From: Ascidiaceihabitans sp.
GTDB lineage: Bacteria; Pseudomonadota; Alphaproteobacteria; Rhodobacterales; Rhodobacteraceae
NCBI GenBank assembly: GCA_023301665.1
Contig: JALZUL010000201.1
Location: 1-5,513 of the forward strand
Length of the DNA: 5,513 bases
Reading direction: 5' to 3'
Under the pieces are notes generated by a model. The model was not told the origin of the DNA and did not search any database. It was given only the letters and a program-made list of their open reading frames with translations. Position numbers and translations under genes: made by a program. Each line of letters begins with the position of its first letter. Position 1 is the first letter of the stretch. Below are positions 1 through 4,920 of this stretch, piece after piece.

Positions 1-251
1 ACGGTCGAGGTCAAAGAGACCAATCCCAAATGCCCAGAAAACATCAGCAAAATTAATATGCGCCGCCGCACGGGGTGATGCATTGTTCCCTCTGCCTCGG
101 ACGTGGTGAAGCCGGTGCCGGTTAAAGCTGAAATGGCTTGGAACCGTGCAACGGATTGGGGCAATCCTGTCAGTCGCAAAGCGACGCCCGCAACGCGCAC
201 GATCACAAGGGTCATGGCCAGAAGTACTAGCAATGCGAGCGCCCCGGTCAC
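1..251 (-). CDS. TrkA-C-type membrane protein, N-terminal part (cut by window edge)
   Basis: The minus strand reads a continuous 83-residue N-terminus that leaves the window at position 1. It opens with a hydrophobic segment (about residues 2-20, ending VIVRVAG), then LRLTGLPQSVARFQ, the signature ALTGTGFTTSEAE (about 42-54), HPVRRR and a second hydrophobic segment (about 65-80). This order matches my memory of bacterial proteins with an N-terminal membrane hairpin and a C-terminal TrkA-C (RCK_C) domain, and the TGTGFTT element resembles the pore-loop motif of TrkH/KtrB potassium transporters. The TrkA-C domain itself would lie outside the window. Potassium or other ion transport/regulation is therefore inference. 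I chose the GTG at 251 because family members begin directly with the first membrane segment and because it overlaps the stop of a leader ORF (GTGA). The frame stays open upstream as far as a TAG near position 378, so a TTG start near 325 is also possible, but it lacks a clear ribosome binding site. Confidence 0.7.
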   Translation of the reverse strand, partial: MTGALALLVLLAMTLVIVRVAGVALRLTGLPQSVARFQAISALTGTGFTTSEAEGTMHHPVRRRILILLMFSGHLGLVSLTST

Positions 252-289
252 GAGGAAATATCGGTTGTTTGGGAATACATGGTTGGCAT
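248..289 (-). CDS. 13-residue leader ORF overlapping the downstream GTG start
   Basis: An ATG at 289 with AGGAG seven bases upstream opens a short frame, MPTMYSQTTDISS, whose TGA overlaps the GTG start of the membrane protein gene as GTGA. The downstream GTG has no Shine-Dalgarno sequence of its own, so coupling by re-initiation would explain how it is translated. An alternative is that the ATG is the true start and a frameshift (biological or a sequencing error) has split it from the membrane protein frame. The peptide is polar and resembles no leader peptide I know. Confidence 0.35.
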   Translation of the reverse strand: MPTMYSQTTDISS

Positions 290-296
290 TTCGGGT

Positions 297-301
297 CTCC
301 T
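297..301 (-). promoter_or_regulatory. Ribosome binding site of the leader ORF
   Basis: AGGAG on the minus strand lies seven bases before the ATG at 289. It is the only strong ribosome binding site in front of the left-edge membrane protein, and it serves the out-of-frame leader ATG, not the in-frame GTG. Confidence 0.55.
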
Positions 302-354
302 CAGTTTTGGGTCCACTCTGGTTTTGCAAGGCAACCGCGCGTAGTTGGGCAACG

Positions 355-360
355 GTTATA
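355..360 (-). promoter_or_regulatory. Possible -10 element for the leader/membrane protein transcript
   Basis: TATAAC on the minus strand differs from the sigma-70 -10 consensus at one base and would give a leader of about 60 nt before the ATG at 289. No TTGACA-like -35 hexamer sits 16-18 bases upstream, so this is only a candidate. Confidence 0.2.
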
Positions 361-468
361 TTCTTTTCTGAATCCTAAGATGCTTGGGACACGGCTTTGG
401 TTACATCAGAACTGGACTTCATGCGGTCGTGGCATGTAGGGATTAACGTGGACGGACGGTGATCAGGT

Positions 469-1065
469 ATGATGAAGCAGACAACCCATGAAAGCTTGCC
501 GTTTGACGAAGGCGGGTTGATAAAAGAACGTCTCCCCGATTTTGTTCGCGCACACTCTGACTGGATGTTGGCAGTGGCCTACCGCATTGTCCAAGATAAG
601 GCTCATGCTGAAGACATCGTGCAAACCGCATTTGTTAAAGTGTTTGCAAAACTTGACACTTTTGAGGGTCGGTCTGCGTTGAAAACGTGGATGCACCGCA
701 TAGTGGTGAACGAAGCCCTGATGGTTTTGCGAAAGATCAAACGTTTAAACGAGCAGCCCATCGACGATTTACTGCCTGTGTTTGATGGGGCTGGATGCCG
801 TGTCGAATTTGATACAAGCGATGTTTCGACCCCCGAGACATTGTTGTCGAGCCGTCAATTGGATGACCGTGTGAGACGCGCTATCATGTCTTTGCCTGAG
901 AAATATCGTATCGTCCTATGTCTTCGTGACATCGAAGGGCTAAGTACTGCTGAGACCAGTGCTGCGTTAGGGCTGAGTGAAGCGAATGTTAAAGTTCGCC
1001 TACATCGCGCGCGGGCCGGTTTAAAGAAACTTCTTGAGTCATTTATCAGTGAGCAAAAACAATGA
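469..1065 (+). CDS. ECF-type RNA polymerase sigma factor (sigma-70 family, RpoE-like)
   Basis: This 198-residue protein has the two-domain layout of ECF sigma factors, which redirect RNA polymerase to stress or envelope promoters. Region 2 spans about residues 26-93, with AHAEDIVQTAFVKVFAKL (45-62), then FEGRSALKTWMHRIVVNEA (65-83), the region that contacts core polymerase and melts the -10. A linker of about 40 residues follows. Region 4 covers about 132-188, with SLPEKYRIVLCLRDIEGLS and the helix-turn-helix ending in VKVRLHRARAGLKKLL, which reads the -35. Length and motifs are typical, and no C-terminal extension is present. The ATG at 469 is the earliest possible start because an in-frame TGA lies at 460-462; a second ATG follows at 472 and either could be used, as the Shine-Dalgarno is weak. 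The gene overlaps the following anti-sigma gene by 4 nt, the usual arrangement of a sigma/anti-sigma pair. I cannot assign an ECF subgroup or a signal, and I found no clear autoregulatory ECF promoter upstream. Confidence 0.93.
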   Translation: MMKQTTHESLPFDEGGLIKERLPDFVRAHSDWMLAVAYRIVQDKAHAEDIVQTAFVKVFAKLDTFEGRSALKTWMHRIVVNEALMVLRKIKRLNEQPIDDLLPVFDGAGCRVEFDTSDVSTPETLLSSRQLDDRVRRAIMSLPEKYRIVLCLRDIEGLSTAETSAALGLSEANVKVRLHRARAGLKKLLESFISEQKQ

Positions 1066-1385
1066 AGCTGCCGTCAGATCAAAGAAAAACGCGACCAATA
1101 GCTGGGGTGCTCTTTAAGTTACCTTTGATGATAGATTGCGAAACCTTTGAGGGTTTCATCACTGAGTACCTCGATGGGGTCATGCCGATGCGGCGTCATT
1201 TTGTCTTCACGATGCATTTGCGCCTCTGTCCCGAGTGTAGAGCGTACCTTAAGCAATATGAAAAAACGATCGCGATGACACGGTCCCAATCCGAGATTGG
1301 GTATTCAGAGATGGGAATGGGACCGGTTCCGGATGACTTGGTAAACGCGGTTTTGGCCGCGCAAAATGTTGCGGTCAAAAAGTGA
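1062..1385 (+). CDS. Soluble zinc-finger (zf-HC2/ZAS) anti-sigma factor
   Basis: This 107-residue protein probably binds and holds inactive the sigma factor encoded just upstream. It shows the zinc-containing anti-sigma (ZAS) pattern: Cys26 in the first helix (DCETFEGFITEYLDG), then HLRLCPEC, which gives His52, Cys56 and Cys59 in the H-x3-C-x2-C arrangement. There is no hydrophobic stretch long enough for a membrane span, so it should be cytoplasmic and sense an internal signal such as redox state or metal through the Cys/His site; that sensing role is inference from the family. The ATG at 1062 overlaps the sigma stop as ATGA, implying translational coupling. The first 22 residues are basic and precede the usual domain start, so ATG at 1128 (Met23, directly before IDCETF) is an alternative, though it has no ribosome binding site. 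The C-terminal third is not recognisable beyond a PVPDDLVNAVL helix. Confidence 0.85.
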   Translation: MKLPSDQRKTRPIAGVLFKLPLMIDCETFEGFITEYLDGVMPMRRHFVFTMHLRLCPECRAYLKQYEKTIAMTRSQSEIGYSEMGMGPVPDDLVNAVLAAQNVAVKK

Positions 1386-1554
1386 GCCAAGTTTCAAAGG
1401 TGTCAGCTAGGATTTGTTTGGCCGCATGATCCCAAGTATTGCCCCTTTGCATACCGTCATGGTCTGTGCGATTGGCAATGGTCGAATGGACGCGGTATCC
1501 GCTAGATCTGGACCAGTGAAGGCTGGTAGTTCATGGCCGTCACATTCGTGTATT
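1386..1554. other. Convergent intergenic spacer without a clear terminator
   Basis: This spacer separates the ends of the anti-sigma gene and the minus-strand operon. The best hairpin I see is a 5-bp stem (ACCAG/CTGGT, 1512-1527) with a six-base loop and no T-run, too weak to call a terminator. No recognisable coding sequence or repeat is visible. Read-through between the two convergent transcripts is therefore possible. Confidence 0.4.
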
Positions 1555-1959
1555 TCAGTGAACTGGCCGTGATCTTTTTTCGATGGAAATGGCGAACAAA
1601 AACGCCAAGAGCACAGAGCATCCAATCGCTAGCGATATGTAGCATAAAGGCATGCCACCATCCGACACTGGACACGTCGGTGTGCCGGTAAGTTCAAGGC
1701 TTGTACCAAGGCCGGCTAAAATAATGACGGGTGTCACACCTGCGGTGAACAGCCATGTAAGACTGCGCCACCAAACCAGAGCGGCTATGGCCATTGCCGT
1801 ATAACAAATCGAAACCAGATAGCAGGCAGGGATTGGCCCAAGATTTGGGCATGCGTTCCCTGTTCGAAAATGGGTGAGCGAGATCGGAACGATCCCGCTC
1901 AGAACCACCAAGCACGTGAGTACGATACCCACGCGCAAAAGGCGGCTCACCCAGATCAC
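1555..1959 (-). CDS. Four-TM membrane protein with duplicated Cys-Pro/Cys-Tyr motif, unknown function
   Basis: I do not recognise this 134-residue protein. It has four hydrophobic segments (about residues 9-27, 47-65, 69-88 and 107-124). Each half holds the same motif directly before a membrane segment: CPNLGPIPACYLVSICY at 37-53 and CPVSDGGMPLCYISLAIG at 96-113, so the protein looks like a tandem duplication of a two-TM unit. Cys37, Cys46, Cys96 and Cys106 would lie on the same side of the membrane, the periplasmic side if the N-terminus is inside; Cys16, Cys52 and Cys114 lie within or near membrane segments. The four loop cysteines could form disulphides or bind a metal or cofactor, but this is inference; there is no CxxC, so a classic VKOR or DsbB reading is not supported. 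The GTG start overlaps the stop of the upstream FG-GAP gene as GTGA, with AAAGG about nine bases before it, so it is very likely co-translated with it. Confidence 0.75.
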   Translation of the reverse strand: MIWVSRLLRVGIVLTCLVVLSGIVPISLTHFRTGNACPNLGPIPACYLVSICYTAMAIAALVWWRSLTWLFTAGVTPVIILAGLGTSLELTGTPTCPVSDGGMPLCYISLAIGCSVLLAFLFAISIEKRSRPVH

Positions 1960-3581
1960 TGACCTGCACCTTTGAAGGTCAAGGTTTCATCACGAAAGCT
2001 GCCATCTTGAGTGGCCGAAGTTCCATCGATGTATTTAACAGTGACGGAACTTGCACTTTGTGCTCCCAAACCTGCGATGATCATTCGGCTGCTGTCAGAA
2101 AGTAGACCTTCACCAGAGGTAAATGGTTTGGACAAAGTCGATCCGTCTTCCAACGTAACCGTAACCATAGCACCGATACTGCCGAGGTTTTCTGGAAGCT
2201 TGATTTTCAAAAAGCCGTTTGGATTTTCACCAGAGCTTATGAAGGCTTGCGAATTGCCGGCTATGTTGATGTGCACGACGTCAGAGCGACCGTCGCCATT
2301 GAAATCGGCTGTCAACGGCGCGATGGAATACTGACGGTTGACGACGCCATTTTTTGAGCCGACCTCAGACATTTCACCAGTGGCAGTTTGGACCAACATA
2401 CGGCCCGGAAGGCGCAATACTGGGATTTTATGGAAAGGTGCGGTTACGAAATTTTCCGATACGATCAGATCTTCGCGGCCATCCAAGTTTAGATCCTCGT
2501 GGCTTAAGCCCCACCCGAATTCGTAATCTGCGATTTTCATCGCTTCGCCTTCTTCGGAAAAGGTACCGTTTCCATCAGAGACAAAGGCCATCCATTTGCG
2601 GTTCAAAGGTTGATCATCGCGTAAATCGCCACGCACCATAAATGTTGGCGGCGTAGAACCGATGTTGGAGAAGCTGTAGTCGGTGATCCCATCATTGTTC
2701 AGGTCCGCAATCCCGATGCCCATAGGGTATGATGGAATATCTGTGTTCGGATTAGAGATGTTCGTGAAATTGCCGGTACCGTCGTTTTCATAAGTCCGAA
2801 CGCTACCAGTGTCGTGTGCGACGATCAGATCTAGATCCCCATCACCTTCAAAGTCGCCAAAGGTCGCTTGGAAGGTATTGTGCAAAAAGTAGAGGCCACG
2901 GGCGCGGGTTTCGTTGGTAAACGTGTTATCACCGTTATTAACGAAGAGCTCTGATGTCCCGCCATAACCTTCACGGTTAAAGATGTTTAAGCCTTCGATC
3001 TTATCGTTCTGGATGTACCCAGATACGAACATATCGAAATGCCCATCACTGTTAACATCGGCGACTGCGATGGACAGGCCGGTGGTGTTTTCGTTCATCT
3101 GCGCGTCTAGCTGTTCGCCGGTGAACGTGCCGCCGTTGTTTGTGTAAAGCCAAATGCCTTCGGGGTGCGTGACAAGCATATCCGCTTGCCCGTCTTTGTT
3201 GTGATCCAGAACCAATGCACCAAGCGCAGTGCCATCTCCTGGTTTGTTCAAGCCGGCTTGTTCGGCGACAGGAACAAATTCGCCGTTTTCAAATTTGAAA
3301 ACACCATTTTCTTGTTGGAAACTCCCGCCGATAAAAAGCTCTTCGGTGCCGTCACCATCAATATCGATCGCGGCGCTTCCGGTCATTGGCAATGACGTTG
3401 CATCATTGTGCGATTGAAGGAACGGAACTTCAACTTGGTCAAATTCTGGGATGATCGTATCGTCCAGATCGACATCATAATCAACGCGTCGGTCGTTCAG
3501 GGTGTATGCAGACATAATAATGGCCATTGTCCCCACAAGTGGAACCATCACCATGGGAATATATTTCAGTTTTTTGAGCAT
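1956..3581 (-). CDS. Exported FG-GAP/VCBS repeat protein with C-terminal UnbV/ASPIC domain (CRTAC1-like)
   Basis: This 541-residue protein begins with two lysines and a hydrophobic stretch (about residues 8-26), a Sec signal peptide or signal anchor, followed by an acidic region. Seven Asp-rich calcium-loop repeats of the FG-GAP/VCBS type follow, at about residues 73 (DIDGDG), 126 (DHNKDG), 175 (DVNSDG), 243 (DFEGDG), 293 (DLNNDG), 363 (DLNLDG) and 426 (DFNGDG), the number expected for a seven-bladed beta-propeller. Residues about 456-522 match the UnbV/ASPIC domain, with GFLKIKLPENLGSIGAMVTV, then SGEGLLSDSS, AGLGAQ and VKYIDGTS. I see no cysteine at all, which excludes a lipobox anchor. Family members are extracytoplasmic and calcium-binding; their ligand is mostly unknown. 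The start has GGAGGG seven bases upstream and lies 3 nt after the preceding gene, and the stop overlaps the next start, so the protein sits in the middle of a coupled operon with two membrane proteins that may anchor or partner it. Confidence 0.88.
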   Translation of the reverse strand: MLKKLKYIPMVMVPLVGTMAIIMSAYTLNDRRVDYDVDLDDTIIPEFDQVEVPFLQSHNDATSLPMTGSAAIDIDGDGTEELFIGGSFQQENGVFKFENGEFVPVAEQAGLNKPGDGTALGALVLDHNKDGQADMLVTHPEGIWLYTNNGGTFTGEQLDAQMNENTTGLSIAVADVNSDGHFDMFVSGYIQNDKIEGLNIFNREGYGGTSELFVNNGDNTFTNETRARGLYFLHNTFQATFGDFEGDGDLDLIVAHDTGSVRTYENDGTGNFTNISNPNTDIPSYPMGIGIADLNNDGITDYSFSNIGSTPPTFMVRGDLRDDQPLNRKWMAFVSDGNGTFSEEGEAMKIADYEFGWGLSHEDLNLDGREDLIVSENFVTAPFHKIPVLRLPGRMLVQTATGEMSEVGSKNGVVNRQYSIAPLTADFNGDGRSDVVHINIAGNSQAFISSGENPNGFLKIKLPENLGSIGAMVTVTLEDGSTLSKPFTSGEGLLSDSSRMIIAGLGAQSASSVTVKYIDGTSATQDGSFRDETLTFKGAGQ

Positions 3582-3584
3582 GAA

Positions 3585-4229
3585 TTAGCCCTCCAGATTT
3601 AGTTTTGAGGCGACGCGAAGCGATACCAAGAACATGACGAAGTAGGATACGTTCAAGGCAATAGGCATGATGTATTTGCCAATCGCAGGAACAGTGAAGA
3701 AGATGACGAATGCTACGACAATCAAGAAGATTGGGTTCAGGATGGCCATAGCACGGGGATAGAAAGATCTACCCGTCAAGCAGAGCCAGATGAAGATTAT
3801 GGACAGGCCCAGAACACCAGCACGCACGGCTTGCAACAGGCTCTCATAGCGAAGCTCGTACAAATCAAGTTGTTCCTTGACCCCGCCGGCAGCGACCAAC
3901 TCAACCGCAGTTGCACGTGATCCAATCCAAACGGCACCAACAATGCAGGCATATGCCATCACAAGGCCAGCGACACGTGCGGCAACTTCATTGGCTGGAC
4001 GTAACATAAGATAGATATGTATGGCACCAACGACATATAGCGGAGCCCCCAAGACGCCAAAGAAGTGACCTATCGTTGCACGTTCACGAGTAACTCCTTC
4101 GAAAAAAGCAAACGTATCAGTATAACGCGCCAATTTGTCGTAATGGAGCAGAAATTCACCGATCCCAACCAAGATCGCCGCGGCGAGCCCGATCTGACCT
4201 GTGATCATTATTAATCGTTTGTGTGTCAT
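3585..4229 (-). CDS. Six-TM integral membrane protein of unknown function, first gene of the operon
   Basis: This 214-residue protein is dominated by hydrophobic segments at about residues 7-27, 54-76, 84-104, 133-151, 159-181 and 185-204. Between them are polar stretches with possible functional residues: GEFLLHYD (24-31), the loop FFEGVTRERATIGHFFG (42-58) and an Asp/Glu-rich stretch around DLYELRYESLL (122-132). I am not certain of the family; the overall build recalls small DUF membrane proteins such as DUF6796, but that is memory of general shape, not a match I can verify. The ATG at 4229 is the earliest start, because an in-frame TAA directly precedes it; it has only a weak purine stretch as ribosome binding site and overlaps the stop of a seven-codon frame (4249-4226) as ATGA. 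It lies 3 nt before the FG-GAP gene and presumably provides a membrane component of the same system. Confidence 0.8.
   Translation of the reverse strand: MTHKRLIMITGQIGLAAAILVGIGEFLLHYDKLARYTDTFAFFEGVTRERATIGHFFGVLGAPLYVVGAIHIYLMLRPANEVAARVAGLVMAYACIVGAVWIGSRATAVELVAAGGVKEQLDLYELRYESLLQAVRAGVLGLSIIFIWLCLTGRSFYPRAMAILNPIFLIVVAFVIFFTVPAIGKYIMPIALNVSYFVMFLVSLRVASKLNLEG
3589..3594 (-). promoter_or_regulatory. Strong ribosome binding site of the FG-GAP protein gene
   Basis: GGAGGG on the minus strand lies inside the last codons of the upstream membrane protein gene and seven bases before the ATG at 3581. It is the best ribosome binding site in the operon, suggesting that the FG-GAP protein is the most abundantly made of the three products. 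Confidence 0.75.
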
Positions 4230-4245
4230 TTAGAATGTTCTTTCA

Positions 4246-4428
4246 TCATTCGTGATTGGTTTGTTCGTTGGCAGGCTTGACCAGAGTAACATCAACCCTT
4301 GCCATATATAAGCTATTCTTGGTGTCGTCATACGGAACTTCGCAGCGGGGATAGCAACCCTCCACAAGCCTTTGTGATCGAGTGCGAAGCATTTTGACGG
4401 AGCAGATGGCGGTGATCAGATGTGCCAA
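4246..4428 (-). CDS. Doubtful small ORF upstream of the operon
   Basis: A 60-codon frame starts with TTG at 4428 (or ATG at 4392, Met13) and ends in a TGA that overlaps a tandem ATG ATG pair opening the seven-codon frame MMKEHSK, which itself overlaps the operon start. The protein has three cysteines (9, 25, 29), is hydrophilic in its second half and resembles nothing I know. Neither start has a ribosome binding site. A good AAGGA just upstream (about 4449-4445) serves an ATG at 4439 in another frame that stops after seven codons. It could be a small coupled gene, a frame-broken remnant or chance; I lean to chance or remnant. Confidence 0.18.
   Translation of the reverse strand: MAHLITAICSVKMLRTRSQRLVEGCYPRCEVPYDDTKNSLYMARVDVTLVKPANEQTNHE
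4303..4331 (-). promoter_or_regulatory. Candidate sigma-70-like promoter of the three-gene operon
   Basis: On the minus strand, ATGACG (4331-4326, 4 of 6 to TTGACA) is followed after 17 bases by TATATG (4308-4303, 4 of 6 to TATAAT), about 75 bases before the ATG at 4229. Both hexamers are imperfect and the site lies inside the doubtful 60-codon ORF. If it is the operon promoter, that ORF would not be part of the transcript. Confidence 0.25.
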
Positions 4429-4842
4429 AATAGGTTCATTTTATTCCTTCTGCTGATCGACTATGAGATTTCAAAACTCAGATGCTCAAAGCGGACAAAA
4501 GGTTACAAAAGAATAATCTCTTTTACTTTGTATCAGTTAAACTGAGGAGACAATGTGGGATGGTCTGTCATTACCAAGATTGCGCAGCTTAGGTTTTAGA
4601 GCCAGTGGATGCGACTTTGACTTCGTGAGTTTGAAGGCCGTTCTGCCCTGAAGACATGAATGTAGGGTGTCGTCGCGAACGAGGCATAGCTTTCATCGGT
4701 TAGTGAGAACAGCCAGACCGACAAACCCATTTTAATCGCGCTACTGTCAAAACAGCTACGAGGTTGGTTGCGAAACTTGGGCTGTTTACAATCCTATTCT
4801 TGCCCGAGCAGAAGGGCTGAAATAATTTTTCCACCAGAAAAC
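4429..4842. other. Gene-poor stretch with decayed coding remnants
   Basis: No intact gene of normal length is visible on either strand. The left part (to about 4550) is AT-rich and upstream of the minus-strand operon, so it may hold control sites, though I see no clean consensus. On the plus strand, 4576-4689 holds the sigma-factor remnant listed separately. Further right, 4736-4825 is an open plus-strand frame of 29 codons that ends in WAVYNPILARAEGLK and a TAA, with no start codon of its own; it reads like the C-terminal end of a protein but I cannot name it. A 33-codon frame at 4553-4654 with GAGGAG close before its ATG overlaps the sigma remnant and is probably accidental. Confidence 0.45.
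4576..4689 (+). pseudogene. Relic of an ECF sigma factor gene (region 2 fragment)
   Basis: In one plus-strand frame, positions 4630-4656 read FEGRSALKT, identical to residues 65-73 of the intact sigma factor in this window. The match continues through a TGA (where the intact protein has Trp74), Met, TAG, then G-V-V-A and NEA (4678-4686), followed by another TAG; 14 of these 19 codons give the same residue. Most codons in the identical block differ only at the third base, so this is not a recent copy. Upstream in the same frame, 4576-4617 reads KIAQLRF, TAG, SQWMRL, which lines up without gaps with DIVQTAFVKVFAKL of region 2.2 (I, Q, F and L shared), before an insertion of about two codons carrying a TGA. 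Four or more in-frame stops and no traceable region 4 show that it is dead. The Trp-to-TGA change and a plausible Gln-to-TAG change are single transitions. Confidence 0.65.
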
Positions 4843-4875
4843 GATAACGCCCCACTCTTGAGGTGGGGCGTTATC
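4843..4875 (-). terminator. Strong hairpin terminator downstream of the RTX gene
   Basis: GATAACGCCCCAC (4843-4855) pairs perfectly with GTGGGGCGTTATC (4863-4875), a 13-bp stem with a seven-base loop. It lies 45 bases after the RTX stop codon. On the minus strand the stem is followed by GTTTTC, a short T-run that fits intrinsic termination of the RTX transcript. On the plus strand the flank is only TTGGCTCTTT, but the hairpin may also have ended the decayed plus-strand genes. Confidence 0.8.
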
Positions 4876-4920
4876 TTGGCTCTTTAGAGATGGAAATTAC
4901 CATCACCCAATTTTTGTTGG

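Noticed and set aside
409..430. GAAC...CGT arrangement upstream of the sigma gene as an ECF (EcfG-like) promoter
   Set aside because: The -35 lacks the leading GG, the spacer is 15 bases, shorter than the 16-17 usual for EcfG, the -10 is not CGTT, and the same pattern is not found upstream of the neighbouring operon.
103..439. Two plus-strand frames of about 90-97 codons at the left end
   Set aside because: They lie antisense to the minus-strand TrkA-C-type membrane protein and its leader, have basic, low-complexity translations and no family features.
1512..1527. Small hairpin between the convergent genes as a terminator
   Set aside because: The stem is only 5 bp and no T-run follows on either strand.
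1407..1625. Minus-strand 72-codon frame near the end of the operon
   Set aside because: It overlaps the end of the four-TM protein gene in another frame, has no ribosome binding site or recognisable motif, and looks like a shadow.
2011..2641. Several plus-strand frames inside the FG-GAP gene
   Set aside because: They are antisense to a clear coding region with repeated domains; their translations show no domain.
4553..4654. 33-codon plus-strand ORF with GAGGAG before its ATG
   Set aside because: The ribosome binding site is only about three bases from the ATG, and the frame overlaps the better supported sigma-factor relic in another frame.
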